25,729 bases of DNA from Hirudo medicinalis (GCA_011800805.1 MPNW01000710.1:29047-54775), one strand, 5' to 3'. Counted from the stretch's first letter, positions 10,237-21,776 are shown. Program-made: numbers and translations. The notes: a model not told the origin generated them from the letters alone.

Positions 10237-10939
10237 TTCGCAGTTATGACTTTTAATGGATCGTCATTATTTGGATTTAAAACTAATTATATTTAATGGA
10301 GATGTTTCAAATCCAATTAATATTTCGATGCTAATATCGTTAATAATAAATAATTAATATGGTTGTTGATCTTGTTATTCAGTGGAAACACAACAACGAC
10401 ATTGAGATGATGCAGGATCGAACGTCGTCCAAAAACAACAAAACAAAACAATTAGCATATCCAGTGATACCATTTTACCATTGATACACTCACGCACACT
10501 CACGCACACACACACATCCAGCCTCAGGAAACGAAACAAGGAACAACAAAAGTGACGAACGAAACAAACGTACTTTTGTATTGTTTGCAATTGTTATGTT
10601 GTTTGTATCTCCTTGTTTATGTTTGCAATTGTTTGTACTTGTATCGTTGCATTGAAAGTGTGAAATTAGGACAAGAAATAAATAGACTCGACAAACTTCC
10701 TGCAAATCTTTACGAAAAGCACTGCTTCTAAAACGCAGCTTAATGAAGAAATTAAACATTAAAAACAAAACAATCAAAAATAGAATTAAATAAGCAACGT
10801 AATTTAAATGGATAATAAAGATCAAATTAACGCTTAAATGGATTAATTCATCCCTCATTTCAAGCTCAAAACAATGTTTATGCAGTCAGTTCTGAGTTGT
10901 TCAGAAGTTTCCAATGAATATGATGATGCGAATGTGATG

Positions 10940-11031
10940 ATTACAACAACAACAACACCGACGACGACGATGATGACGATGATCATGATTATGATGATGA
11001 TGATCATGATTATGATGACGACATCGACGAT
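10940..11031 (+). repeat. GAT/GAC/CAA trinucleotide-rich tract
   Basis: Interrupted GAT, GAC and CAA units just downstream of the MXD stop codon on the transcribed strand, probably within the 3' UTR. Confidence 0.75.
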
Positions 11032-11153
11032 AAATGCACGTGTAATAGAAAATCAAAAAAAAAAAAGATCATCTGGTACTTCAAGTATGTTCTCAAAAAA
11101 GTTGCGACCAATGAGGAATCATCCCCTGAGGAAGCCCTGCCCTCGACCCTGGG

Positions 11154-11293
11154 TCAGAGCAGGCTGGTGAATGATTGGTTGATGGTTGTCATGGCAACCG
11201 ACACGGGGCTGATGCTGCCTGAATCTGATTGGACGGGTGTTGTGCAGAGAGAGGACGATGACGGCGAGGGGCACCCGATTACGTCGACATCGT
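11154..11293 (-). CDS. mxd: MXD exon 6: acidic/Ser-rich tail and stop
   Basis: A strong acceptor (GTGGGTTTTTTTGTTGCAG) precedes the exon. The split codon gives Asp, so the join reads SEN-DDVDVIG, matching the EEIDVDVES region of MXD1. A Ser/Thr-rich tail ends QSFTSLL before TGA at 11154-11156. Its end resembles the LSFTS ending of MXI1, though that match is short. Confidence 0.85.
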
Positions 11294-11921
11294 CTGCAAC
11301 AAAAAAACCCACTTCACTTCCACGACTAAATACTTTTGTCAACATTTATGGATTAATGGATTCAATTTATTATTATGACATTTCTTAATAATTACAAGAA
11401 AATTCACTTGAAGAACAAAGGAAAGGCACAGGGAAATGGTAATTGTTAGCAAAATATTATGATTATCAAAAGTATTATTACCATTTCAAAAGTTGCCGTC
11501 AGTTAAACTTGTCAACCTTTACAAGCACCCTACTAATTTCAATAGCCTCCACTCCCCATAAACCACCCACCAAAAACTACCCACCATTCTCAGAGCCAAA
11601 TGGCGAACCATCCAGTGAGCCAGAGCTACTTGACTCGCTGACAGTGTGGTGCCCTGTGGACCTGTAACGTGACCTTTTGTTTTGACTTATGTTCCAAAGG
11701 AGGTACTGCTTCTCCCGGTCCAACATGGATAAGGTCACCTCTTGCTGCCTGCTGTTTTCCTCAAGGCTCTGATATCAATTAATTAATGGTTTATCAGTTA
11801 ATCAATATATTTGTTAAATAATTAGTTGTAATCTATTACAGGTTATGTAATGTTATGTTATGTTGTTTATATTGCATTGTTTGTCCCTGGATTTGTAACT
11901 GGATATCATTTATTAACGACG

Positions 11922-11965
<44 letters not shown>

Positions 11966-14900
11966 TGTAAATACTGTAATTATAATTATCACGTGTTAAC
12001 TGATCCCATGACCTTTTTGCACCTAAAACTGCTGCGTAGGCTTCCTCTTAGGACATCGTAAACAAGATATTAATCAGAATAAAAGTAAAATAAAAATAAA
12101 AATAATGAAGAACAACAAACACATCGAAACACATCTTTGCAAAACAAGAAGCCACGAACAAACTATTTTTTAAACGTTCAAATGAAGAACTTCTTTCTTG
12201 GTATCATCATCATCATCACCATCACCATCATCATTGTTAACGATTACGACGGTGATGATGATGATGACGACGATTATGATGACGATGATTATGCAGATGA
12301 ATATGTTTTACATCAGCAGAGCTGCTTGAAATATCAAATAAACTCAGATTATTCTAAAAATAGATCTCGAGACTTTTTAAAAAAAAACAAAACCAGTCAA
12401 AGGCAACGTGCGACTCGGAATAATTTCAGATCAACAACCACAAAGCCAACAACAACAACTGCAACAACAACAACTGCATGTGGCAGTCACTGACGCATAA
12501 AACAAGGGCTGATCACTCATGACTGTGAAGGCCAAACGAAACAACGAAACATGCGCAGATAGACAAGCGGACAGACAAACGGATAGACGAGCAGACAGAC
12601 AGCAAGAGTTGGAAGAGAAATTGAGACAAGAAGAAAGTCAAACCTTGATGAGGTTGACAGTATTGATGAGTAGGCCGAGTGTGGTGTGCCTGGAGCTCTC
12701 GGGAGACAGTGGGACCACCTTCTTCAATTGGTCCAAACATTCTCTGAGATGGGCACGTCTGAAAACACGGTCGAACAGTTTCAAACACTACGACTCAAAT
12801 TCAATCAAAAACAGTCAATCAATCTGTTAATCAAAACAACGCATCAATCAATACATCAATTAACGCACAAATCTTCAACAGAATCTCATCCATGAATCCA
12901 TGAATCCATGAATGAGCTTGCAGATTCACTCGTGTTATTTCACGTCCTCAACGTTGTGTTGTGCTCAACAACAACCACGAGTTCCCAACAACAAGTCAGC
13001 AGTTGCTCGTAAGCAGACGTAATTGGAGAAGCATCACACCATAATAATCATCAAGTCGTTAAGAATTATTAATAATATTATTATTTATTAAAATTATTAT
13101 TAATTATTATTTGTTTATTATTATTATTGTTTCCACTATTTTGCATTAATTTATTTGCAATATATTTTTATTAATTAATTTCTTGTTAATTATTATTTTA
13201 ATAGTTGTTTTTCAACTTTTGTGTCATAAGCGTGCATTTGTCCTTCTATTATTAAGCTGAAATCATGCATTTTAGAACCTATTTCTGGATCGAAACAAAC
13301 GTGATCCACGCATTAAAGTGAGGATCCAATTGATCCAATCTTCGAAGCACGTCTCAAGAAGTTGCAATGACATCCTTCAAATTCCATTTATTTGTTATTC
13401 TTCCATTTTCTAAACTTTCTCTTATCTCGGGAGTTCACTTTTCATCGTCGCAAGCAATGTCGTGCAGTTCAAATTTCATGTAAAGATTTCATTTTTGACT
13501 TTTGTTGCTGAGGGTTGTGAGAAAGGATGCCATCGTGACGAAATAAGAATTTATTTGATAAATGAAATATTTTAAAAATCAAAATTTTAAGTTAATGTGA
13601 AATTAGTCAAAGTTATTAAATTGAAGCTATTGTTATTTATCAAAACCTACTTTTAGTCATTCATTATAAATAGATTCGAATGTTTGGCTGATTCTGAAAC
13701 ATTCAGGTCAGCGTGGTTATTCAATAATAATAATAATAATAATAATAATAGTTAATAAATAATTAATGAGTGAATAATATTGAATAAATTAATAAATAAT
13801 TAGTATCCGTTACATCAGGTGCGCAGGTGTGCAACAACATTCCAGGTGTCCTGAAATGTGAATTGAAACATCATCCTTAATGCATCTTTTGTGCATCTTC
13901 ATCCCAAAGTCAACGGAGCAAGGGTAACATAATAATAATATCAACAATAATAATATTATTATTGTATTACTATAACAACATCATTACTGTTAATTAGGAT
14001 CGTTGTTAATTAATTAATTCATGCGACGTGGATTACGTTGAAATGACCTGCGCATTTTATCGAGAGTTTACTTGGTCTGAATTGAATGCATTGAATGAAT
14101 TGAATGCATTTAATGAATTGAATGAATTGAATGCATTGAATGCATTGAATGAATTGAATGCATTGAATGAATTGAACGCATTGAATGCATTGAACGAAAA
14201 TAAACACATTCGAGCAAACCCAAGCACAGTACAAAAACAGCAGCAGCAGCAACAGCAACAATAATAAAAACAACAACAATGAAAATAACAATATTAATCA
14301 TCATCATCATCATCATCATCAAAGTGAATGTTGGTGAACACTTGTTGATTTCTCAACTCACACAACATCGTGTTGGAGTGAATAGCAGCAACTAGAACAA
14401 CAACAACAAACTAACAATGTGTTGTTGCACCACACCAAAACTTAATGCGCATAAGTAAAACCCTTATCCAGTCTTTCCTATCCACGTTTAAGGAGTTTTG
14501 TGAACACCCACTCAAGCATAAATATCTCTCCAAAAAGCAAGCTCCTCGTGAATTCGGCATTCATCATCTTTGTTCCTTGAAAGCTGACAAACTTCACCAC
14601 GCCGATGTGAATTCCCAGGGTGTTGGGCGCGAAGACAGGATTCCTTAGCAGCTCCTTACAGGAGTTGATCGCAGTCTGCTGTCACATTACAGGTGAGACG
14701 AGAGCTGCTTACGACTGCTGTCGCATATTTCTTCGGCTTGACAACACTTCGTGCTTGCACTTTCATCACCATCATCATCATCAAGTGTAAGATCACCATC
14801 ATCATCAAGTATAAGATCACCATCATCATCCAGAATATGATCATCATCAGCACCATCTTTATGAGTGAACCTTTACATCGTCATCGTCTTCATCAGCGTC

Positions 14901-17900
14901 AATGGTCAATGCCATCGATCAAGATTATACACTTCAAGTATTTTTGCAATGATCTATTTCTTCCCATCTTTATCATCATATCCTCGATCTTATTCACCAT
15001 CATAATCATCATCGCCGTCGTCATCGTCGTCATCATCATCATCGCCATTTTTATCGACAGCTTAGCATGGAGACAACAGCAACAAATCCAAAGGCACTCC
15101 ACTCCAATATGACGCAACCACCCAAACAACAAGAAAATCATTCCTCCTCTCACCTTCACGAGAGTGATGGGATAGAGGTCAATTTTAACTTCAATTTTAA
15201 GTCATTTTATTTATCTAAGATATATTATTTATTTAAGATAAATTATTTATATTTTACATTTGTTTACATCTGGCAACATTTAGAAAATAATTAAAACCTC
15301 ATCATATTTTAAACACTTTCCCATGTTGCAAAAACAAAAACTTTGAAAATCCCAACGACGAACGAACTTCGGTCGCATTTAATTGTCGAGTGTTGCCATG
15401 GATGGGATTCCTTCTTAAACAACACGTATATGTTATAATTAATACGATAATTATATTGCACAACAACTACTGTAATTGTTATAATAATTACTTGATTATA
15501 ATAATTACTTAATTATAAAACCAAAATGAAAATGCCTTGGAACGTTTTAAAGAATTAATATCAATTGCTTTGGAAATGCCATGTTTTCTCAGCACTCGAG
15601 AAGCTGAATGCTCGTGAGGATTGCAAATGATTGCAATCGATTGAAATTGATTGAATCAAGCAGAGAAGATGTGAGTCACATTGAGTGATTTGTAATTGTT
15701 GTCCCAAGCTTACTGTAAAAAATGATGACATGAGATGTGCTATAATAACTACAAAACAGAAAATTGTAAAAGAAGTTATTATTATTATTATTATTACTAT
15801 TATTATTTATTTTTTTTAATAAATAAAACCATAAAATTGCCTCAGTACTATTACAACAGTATTGAGCTCAAACAACAACAGCAAGCATGATCTAACAACA
15901 ATAATTGCCTGGCAAAAGAATAACAAGTGACAAGGATTACAGACTTTTGTTCACAAGTAATTATAAGACTAGGATATCATCATTTAAAGTCCATCCACAC
16001 ATTTCGCTTTTGTCTATTTTCTTGAATTATGCATGTGTTGTTGCTGGATTTTCAGCTTATTATAATAATGACGATGTTATTATGCTATTATTATTATTTC
16101 TTATTGTTGAATAATATCACTAATAATAATAATCACTTGAATAATAATAATATCACTATTAGCATCAGCGGGAAATTCACACGAAATGGACACGAATATT
16201 GAGCACATCGTCGTCATCGTCATCATCATCACCATCACCATCATCATCATCATCATCATCATCATCGTCGTCGTCATCATCATCATCATCATCATCATCA
16301 TAACGAAAACAAACATGGAGTATTGCATACCGATTTTTCTCCAACTCATTGTGAGAGCCCCTGCGATTGAAAAATAATGAAACATTATTGCAACAATTTT
16401 ACTTTAATTAAAAATATTTAGTTAATTAATAAAAATTAATCTTGTTAGTCTTTTTAGGAAAGAAAAATATTTTGAGTTTCCGTGGTTAGTTTAAAAGTGA
16501 TACGTGATTGTCGTCTTTCAAGGAGTCCAATCCTGAGTTGAGCTGCTATTTTTGATTTGATTGTGGCAGACGTTTTTGTGCTTTCGCTATTTTTTTTTAT
16601 TTTGCTTTTGACGGAAGTCAAGAAATTGTGGAAAATATGCAACGTAAAAGAAGCTTAAATGTGAGGGATTTCGTCTTAAAAAGCTAAAACACCAACACGA
16701 GTGACAATCTCAAACTCTGGCTAACTTAGTCGTCCCTTTGAGATGGTCGCATGCCGTACACCCCCCTCACGTGCAAACGCGAATTAATAGCAGGAAAAGT
16801 GTTGCAATTTTGTTTCTTTATTTTTTTTTTTGTGTGAACGTTGTTTTGCAACGAACGTTTTTCTTCTCGTCTCGTAATGAGATTGCATTTGCATCGGGAG
16901 GAGGAGGAAAGAGTTTTTAGGGGCAGCAATTATTTTTATGAGGACCTGGAGACCTCGCCATTAATTTATTCCCAACAACGAGAACGAAGTGGAAAAGAAA
17001 TCCGAGCATGAGTCACACGCCTCCGAGTACAGGAAATCCTCGGCACGGGCGGATATCGGAGAAAACTCTCTGAAATCGTGCCGAACTTTTACCGACGAAG
17101 AGTTGGCAGAACTCGGGAGAGAGGCATTGAAACTTCCGTTTCGAGTGCATTAAACTCGACTTCTATCTTTAAAGATGACGGAACTCTGGTCGTAACAACG
17201 GCCTGAGAAAAGTGTTCGTTGTGCATTTTCTTTGGTAGGAAGTCCATTGCTTCACTTAAAGAGGATCGAGTGACTTTGTTAGTCATTTCAAAGAACTGAA
17301 TGAGGCCTGCCGATGATTTGGAGCGCTTCGAAAGAATAGACATTAATTTATCAACGGAGATGTTCGATAAAAATAATATTTTCATGCAAAGTTTTAAGGT
17401 CGTCATAGTTTTAAGTAGTTATGTAACTCTCGAATTATCCGTCTGCACAATTTCGAGCTAATGGCGCCTCAAGAGAGTGACAAACTCTCACCGAGGACCC
17501 TGGACGATCCGTGCAATCAACTGAGCCTTTTGAAGAACTAATTACAAACAGGCGTGCCGCGGACCAGGATTGTTTACGCTGGTGACTGCATTTCTGAAGT
17601 CATCCACTCATTTGTGGAGAATTTCGAGGTGGTTGTTGAATCCACCAATCCCGATTGAAAGCAGGTGTCTAGAGATTTCATCGTTTCCACATTCGGATGT
17701 TCGTGAATTCTAACCTCCCCCATCGATCGTGTGAGGTGCAAAGTGGTTTCAGCCCTTATCCGCTCTAAGCACGCACAGCCTGGAACTTAGATGATAGCGA
17801 ACGTAGATGATGGTGAAATGCTTCGTAAAATGTCGGTCGTCAACTGATCTTATTCGAGAATTATTTTGAAAGCTTTCGATCGAAAGTCATGACTCTGTTG

Positions 17901-20900
17901 CAGTTCGTTCCGATGTCCTCTCGTTCTTTGGCGAATGTTTCCCTCCCAATCCTCGATGAGATTGATTCCTCGATGCTTATTTCGGATTCGAAAACAAATC
18001 TTTCATTTTTTGGAGGAAAGAAAGGGTCGCTAAGAGGTTTAAAAAGATTATTTCAAAAAATAACTTCTCAACATAGATTTTAATGCAACCCAGATAGCAG
18101 CATGCTTTTTTCTTGCTCATGGAGGCTGACATAAATCTCTTTGAAAACTCTCGGGAATAAGAAGGAAATGGAGGTTATGCTTTCCTACACATTCAGATGA
18201 ATCTTGTTTTTGATAGATCGGGCCTAATGAACGGGTTATCGGATTAACCTCCTTTTACGGCCATCGTGGTAGCAGAAGGACCGTGAATTCGTTCCATCTT
18301 AAATGAGGATTGTTCCAATATATCTCAAATTAACTTTAATTACTTAATGCATATAAAGTGACTTTGAAAATTAAATTACTAAAAATTAACTTTAATAACA
18401 AAATTAATATAAACTTTTAAGCTCCTATTTTATGGAAATGTTTCAAAGAACCATATTGCTGCTGAAATTGATCTTGTTAGAAGCGCATTAGCACTTATGA
18501 GACAGCAATTTACCAGGGAAGAATTAGAATGAACAGTGATTGACAAGAATTCCATTCATTCCAGTCCAGCAATTCGAGAAATCTCGTCTCACAAGCATGG
18601 AAACAGCTTTAAAATCTGACAGATTTAATCATTGCTTCTCGTTAATTTTTAAGTGACTTCAGTACACCAATTTCGACCTATTTGATAACCTTATAATCAA
18701 GGAAGTTCGGCTTTGATAAGAAGCATCGCTCATTGAGGACATATTTTCTTGTGAAGCTCAAAGCAACCGATCAAAACCCAGATCGAAGACAATAAATAAA
18801 TAAAATAAAAATAACTAAAATAAATAAGATGCCTAGGAGAGTAAATTTCCCGAAATAACGAAATAACAGAGCAGTTGTAAAATGTCTTAATATGGCCGTT
18901 TATGGGTCCAATTTTTAAGCTCTCAGGAGTGAAAAAACAGAGCAAGAATTGTGAGTGAGATTTGAGGAAGAGAGATATGTACGCTCAAAGAGAGAGTAAT
19001 CAGGAGCCATAAACGATTGAAGAGATAAGATGACACATACATAAAGCAAATACGCACCACAGTAATAATAATAATAATAATAAATTGCCCTAATAATGCA
19101 TATCTTAGGCCAGGCACACGTCGGTATCTTCAAAGCTCCTGGCTTCTTTAACATCTCCAATGCCAGAAGGATATAGCAGGATGCAAGGGATTATTGTAAG
19201 AAGAATGATAACTTGTGAAAATGAATGTAGAATTGTCTGCCGAACGAACGTATCAGAATATCAGGCTGCCAGCTGTGTTGTCATCGCTTGTGAAATATTC
19301 TTGTGAAATATTCTTGTGAAATATTGGAAAGTTGATGAAACAAGCATCAAACGGCTCGTAATTATTGACAATAAAAGGTCTTACGCCAACTAGAACATTC
19401 ATTTCATCTTTTCAAAGCATTTAATGACGGTGAAGGGCCTCTAGCAGTGACATAACAATTCTGAAGACCTTCAATAGAGAGCTGCTCGCGTAAGCAGATT
19501 CTCGAGTACGACACCAAGTCTGCCTTAACCAAGAAGCGTCCATGAAGTCTGCCATATCTCTCTGATATTATCTAGGCAAGTTGTACCCTCTCTCATCTGC
19601 TTCTCTCTCCCGACCCAAATAAAATTTCAAACTAATTAAAATCTCTTACTTGAAGCACATAATTCAATAATTATTCAGATCGTGTGGATTGGCGTGAAAA
19701 GTTCAAAATAAATTCGGAACAGGATGACTCTCGGTCCCAAAAGATTTTGTAATCACGACCTTTTTAAATGTTGTTGTAATACGTTGCTGCTGTTGTTGTT
19801 TTTGTTGTTGCTGCTGTTGTCGTTGCTGTTATGACTTTTTAATTATCTTTGCAATAACAATTAGTTGTTTTTTATGAACATCTTGGACTTTTAGCTTAAC
19901 TATCTGCTGTTGATTCGTTGGCAAGTTGATGCTTGAAACGCACTGAAGCCTCAAAAACTTCAAATTATTTTGCAGTTCACATTGAAGTCTGTTTTTAAGT
20001 GAAAAAAATGATAGCAAACAGAAGCACCGAAGACATTGAAACATGGATATTCAAAGTCGGTAACACGACACCACGAGTCGAAGAGATGCAATGTTTTTGG
20101 GTGGATTACGAAATTAATTCTCGCTGCCTTGTTTGGGCATCGCATTGTCGGGAGATGTTACTGCTGCGCTGAGAAAAAGAAAAAGGTCGTTTAGTAAGAA
20201 AGGCAATCGTGTTCACCAATCCAACTTTTATCTTCGGCACTATCTTCTTAGTCCCCATAAATCTTGTCGACGAGTTGTGCATTGATTAGTGGAGACCATC
20301 AATTCCATTCAATTCCATCAATTCTCCATTTCCACATCCAATACCAAACCCTTCTCAAATTTTCTTTTCAAGACTTGAGATCCATCCATCCATCCAACCA
20401 TCCATCCAGCATCCGCCTCTTCGTAATCTAAACCCGACGAAAGCCAAGCCGACATTCCAATTTTGAGCGGGGCTTTATAAACTCTGCTAATAAATTTTAG
20501 GTCCACAGATTATTTTTAGCTTCAGTAGAAGCATGCACTGCGAAGCACACAGCACAACTTGCTGTCAAAGTAACACAACCACAGACAAAAACCTGAAAGG
20601 AGAGATTAAGGCATGCTTCACTTGCTTCCCTCTACACAATGAGGGAGCTCCCTCTATTGAAAACAAACTTTTCGTGCCTTAATTCAACCACGAGCAGTTT
20701 AGATAACGAAAACATTTGAAAGACTCACTTGGAAGCTGACGATCTTTTGAGTTTCACGTTCTTCTTTCGTCTGGTTTTCGAAGGCTTGGCGTGATATCGT
20801 TGGATGAGTTTTGGTGAAGGAGATGGTGAGGGGGGGAGGATGCATGCGTAACCATGCTCGTCTGCTGCTTCAATCACGAGAAACAACCGCTTTAATGTCA

Positions 20901-21517
20901 CTCTAAATTGGCTAGGAAATGATAATGACATTAATAATGCTTAAGAAGAATGTGAGAAGTTCTGCACTTAACCCAACTTCGGTGCAGTCTGAGATGTCAT
21001 TATGTCAGTTAAACTGTAATTATACAATTTATACATTGTATAAGTTACATATTGTGAACAATGATTACATCTCATGCTTAAGTTTTGATCAAGCAGTGAG
21101 TTTTGCAGAAGATGGTTTGTGGCATTGAATATCCAGGTACTTGGTGATCTTAGTGCACTTGTTCTACTTAATCATCATTGCTTGTGTTGCTGTCGAATCT
21201 TCCAGATGAACGAGAACACAAATTTTTCAAAACAAAAATGAGGCCCCCACGAATAACAGCTGAAATTGTGACACAAACATCAGTCAAGATGAGGTTGCGT
21301 GGAGAGGCTGTGAGAAACGATTGAATCATTCAAACAGGCTATTAACACATTCACGCAGACACTAGAAAATGCAAGGTGAGTGACCACATCATATCAGCTC
21401 GCAAACTTTATGGAACTCAAAATGTCAACAACAACAACAACAACTCTCGAAATTACGCTAACCCCTGTCTTTCTTCTCAATGTATTCTGCTGCCCTGAGT
21501 AGCGTTTGAATGTTCAT
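11154..21517 (-). CDS. mxd: MXD/MXI1-like bHLH-zipper repressor, six coding exons
   Basis: Coding exons join as complement(11154-11293, 11585-11768, 12644-12758, 16331-16360, 20729-20861, 21463-21517): 657 nt, 218 residues plus stop. All introns start GT and end AG, and all phases agree. Domains: Sin3-interaction helix (residues 1-18, LLRAAEYIE); EHGYA block (20-24); basic stretch [12 protein letters not shown]; bHLH (64-111) with H66, E70 and R74 in the positions that read CACGTG; short zipper (112-143, with [10 protein letters not shown]); Ser-rich acidic tail. Vertebrate MXD1 and MXI1 share this order, a similar length (about 220-230) and, as I recall, the same intron sites around the bHLH. 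MXD proteins pair with MAX and recruit Sin3/HDAC in the nucleus to repress MYC targets. The ATG is the first in frame after a TGA seven codons upstream. MNT or MGA are less likely given the length and the MNIQxLL start. Confidence 0.93.
11585..11768 (-). CDS. mxd: MXD exon 5: leucine zipper and Ser-rich segment
   Basis: Acceptor TTGATATCAG|AGC, donor AATG|GTGGGT. It starts [10 protein letters not shown] and contains [12 protein letters not shown], comparable to LEREQRFLKWRL in the MXI1 zipper. It then becomes Ser/Gly rich ([18 protein letters not shown]), like the SSERSDSD region of the family. Phase 0 in, phase 1 out. The zipper is short, and helix-proximal residues differ from the vertebrate KLE start. 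Confidence 0.88.
11921..11965 (+). repeat. (AAT)n microsatellite in MXD intron 4
   Basis: About fifteen uninterrupted AAT units. Confidence 0.9.
12204..12267. repeat. 17-bp perfect inverted repeat made of ATC/GAT units
   Basis: The 17 bases at 12204-12220 are exactly complementary to 12251-12267, with a 30-nt spacer, inside MXD intron 4. The tract switches from ATC to GAT units in the middle, so the intron RNA can fold into a hairpin. Confidence 0.9.
12644..12758 (-). CDS. mxd: MXD exon 4: helix-loop-helix
   Basis: Acceptor GTGTTTTCAG|A, donor AAG|GTTTGA. It encodes [20 protein letters not shown] and then [18 protein letters not shown]. The counterpart in MXD1 is RAHLRLCLEKLKGLVPLGPE then SSRHTTLSLLTKAKLHIK. 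Both vertebrate-type intron positions (before RAHLR and after the final IK) are kept. This was the exon that first identified the gene. Confidence 0.95.
14082..14198 (+). repeat. 9-bp minisatellite, 13 units
   Basis: Thirteen contiguous copies of TTGAATGMA, where the eighth base is A or C. Only three units carry other changes (14109-14117, 14172-14180, 14190-14198). Read as protein it gives Glu-Leu-Asn/Ala-Leu-Asn repeats, but it lies in an intron. Confidence 0.95.
16209..16301 (+). repeat. Long (ATC)n/(GTC)n tract beside the MXD microexon
   Basis: About 93 bp of ATC units interrupted by a few GTC and ACC units. On the transcribed strand it is a GAT/ATG tract starting 29 nt after the exon 3 donor. 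Confidence 0.9.
16331..16360 (-). CDS. mxd: MXD exon 3: 30-nt microexon with the basic region
   Basis: Acceptor TTTTTCAATCGCAG|G and donor CG|GTATGC enclose 30 nt. With the split codons it encodes [11 protein letters not shown], the DNA-reading part of the bHLH; the vertebrate equivalent is [11 protein letters not shown]. Phase 2 in and phase 2 out keep the frame whether the exon is used or skipped, but skipping would remove H66 and E70. A long trinucleotide array begins 29 nt downstream of the donor. Confidence 0.92.
16950..18083 (+). pseudogene. Unidentified GC-richer coding-like block in MXD intron 2
   Basis: This block is richer in G+C than the rest of the intron and reads like worn coding sequence. 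On the plus strand a 62-codon open stretch ends at 17147 ([20 protein letters not shown]). Later pieces include [19 protein letters not shown] and [20 protein letters not shown] (about 17570-17630), and an ATG-started frame at 17889-18083. On the minus strand 17406-17089 is open for 105 codons, including [21 protein letters not shown] do not recognise a family. It could be an old mobile element or viral insertion, or a nested gene remnant. No terminal repeats or poly(A) are clear. Confidence 0.35.
18084..20728. other. Rest of MXD intron 2
   Basis: No exon was found here. It holds three copies of a 13-bp unit at 19287-19325, an (AAT)n run (about 19063-19082), a GTT/GCT-rich run (about 19780-19828) and a CATC-type run (about 20380-20406). 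The stretch 19400-19620 is less AT-rich but unassigned. Confidence 0.5.
20729..20861 (-). CDS. mxd: MXD exon 2: EHGYA block and basic linker
   Basis: Acceptor AGCAGCAG|AC. The split codon G|AC gives Asp, so the junction reads [15 protein letters not shown], close to RRERExEHGYAS in MXD1/MXI1. A PSPSPSPK stretch and a Lys/Arg-rich run ([12 protein letters not shown]) follow, the latter a likely nuclear localisation signal. Donor AA|GTGAGT, phase 2. The bases just before the exon would also read VIEAAD, but splicing from exon 1 gives a better match to the family. Confidence 0.9.
21463..21517 (-). CDS. mxd: MXD exon 1: start codon and Sin3-interaction helix
   Basis: Encodes [18 protein letters not shown] plus one base. 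The pattern MNIQxLLxAAxYI/LE is the SID of MXD proteins, the amphipathic helix that binds the PAH2 domain of Sin3. The donor is G|GTTAGC (GT at 21462-21461), phase 1. An in-frame TGA lies upstream of the ATG. A (CAA)n run (about 21427-21444 on plus) lies just inside intron 1. Confidence 0.9.
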
Positions 21518-21776
21518 TGCTCCAATTTCTCCGGCTCAAAATTCCGATCACTGCAGCATCTAAGATCTCCGTCAACCTGCACGATCCAAGTCATCAATGG
21601 ATTCACCTTTCAGCGTGAAATTCCAGTGAAACTGCAGGTTGCAACGAATGCAAATGCGACCAACCTTCAGAGATTCCTCTTCATCTACTCGACAGAATGC
21701 TGATGTCAGTCGCTTACCACGAATATCCGAGCTGATCGAGTGAAGTCACTGATCGGCCCAGATACGTGGGCTAACA

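Larger units (their letters stand above)
12759..16330. other. MXD intron 3, repeat-rich
   Basis: Holds (AAT)n at about 13724-13750, a 9-bp minisatellite at 14082-14198, CAG/CAA runs at 14238-14262, (ATC)n at about 14298-14321, a 24-bp ATC-based repeat at 14783-14830, ATC tracts at 14990-15050, (ATT)n at about 15776-15810 and a long ATC/GTC tract at 16209-16301. One less repetitive block (14440-14700) is open on both strands for 60-67 codons but has no recognised domain. Confidence 0.6.

Noticed and set aside
12513..12788. A 91-codon minus frame and a 103-codon plus frame over MXD exon 4.
   Set aside because: Both are in the wrong frame; the third reading is the helix-loop-helix exon with proper splice sites.
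14019..14322. Open frames rich in Glu-Leu-Asn, Cys-Ile-Gln or poly-Met.
   Set aside because: They are translations of the 9-bp minisatellite and ATC repeats, not genes. The same applies to frames at 10874-11170, 12137-12493, 14656-15159, 16101-16385 and 22126-22341.
14445..14648. 67-codon plus frame and an opposing minus frame in MXD intron 3.
   Set aside because: No motif, no splice context and no family recognised; openness on both strands is not enough.
16768..16773. Intronic CACGTG, with another at 11990-11995.
   Set aside because: About two such sites are expected by chance at this base composition, and neither is near the promoter.
19287..19325. Three 13-bp repeats (CTTGTGAAATATT).
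   Set aside because: Ordinary short tandem duplication with no sign of function.
20862..20931. Reading straight through the exon 2 acceptor gives LVIEAAD, which resembles the Sin3-interaction motif.
   Set aside because: Exon 1 at 21463-21517 encodes a far better helix ([14 protein letters not shown]) with a donor and phase that fit exon 2 exactly.
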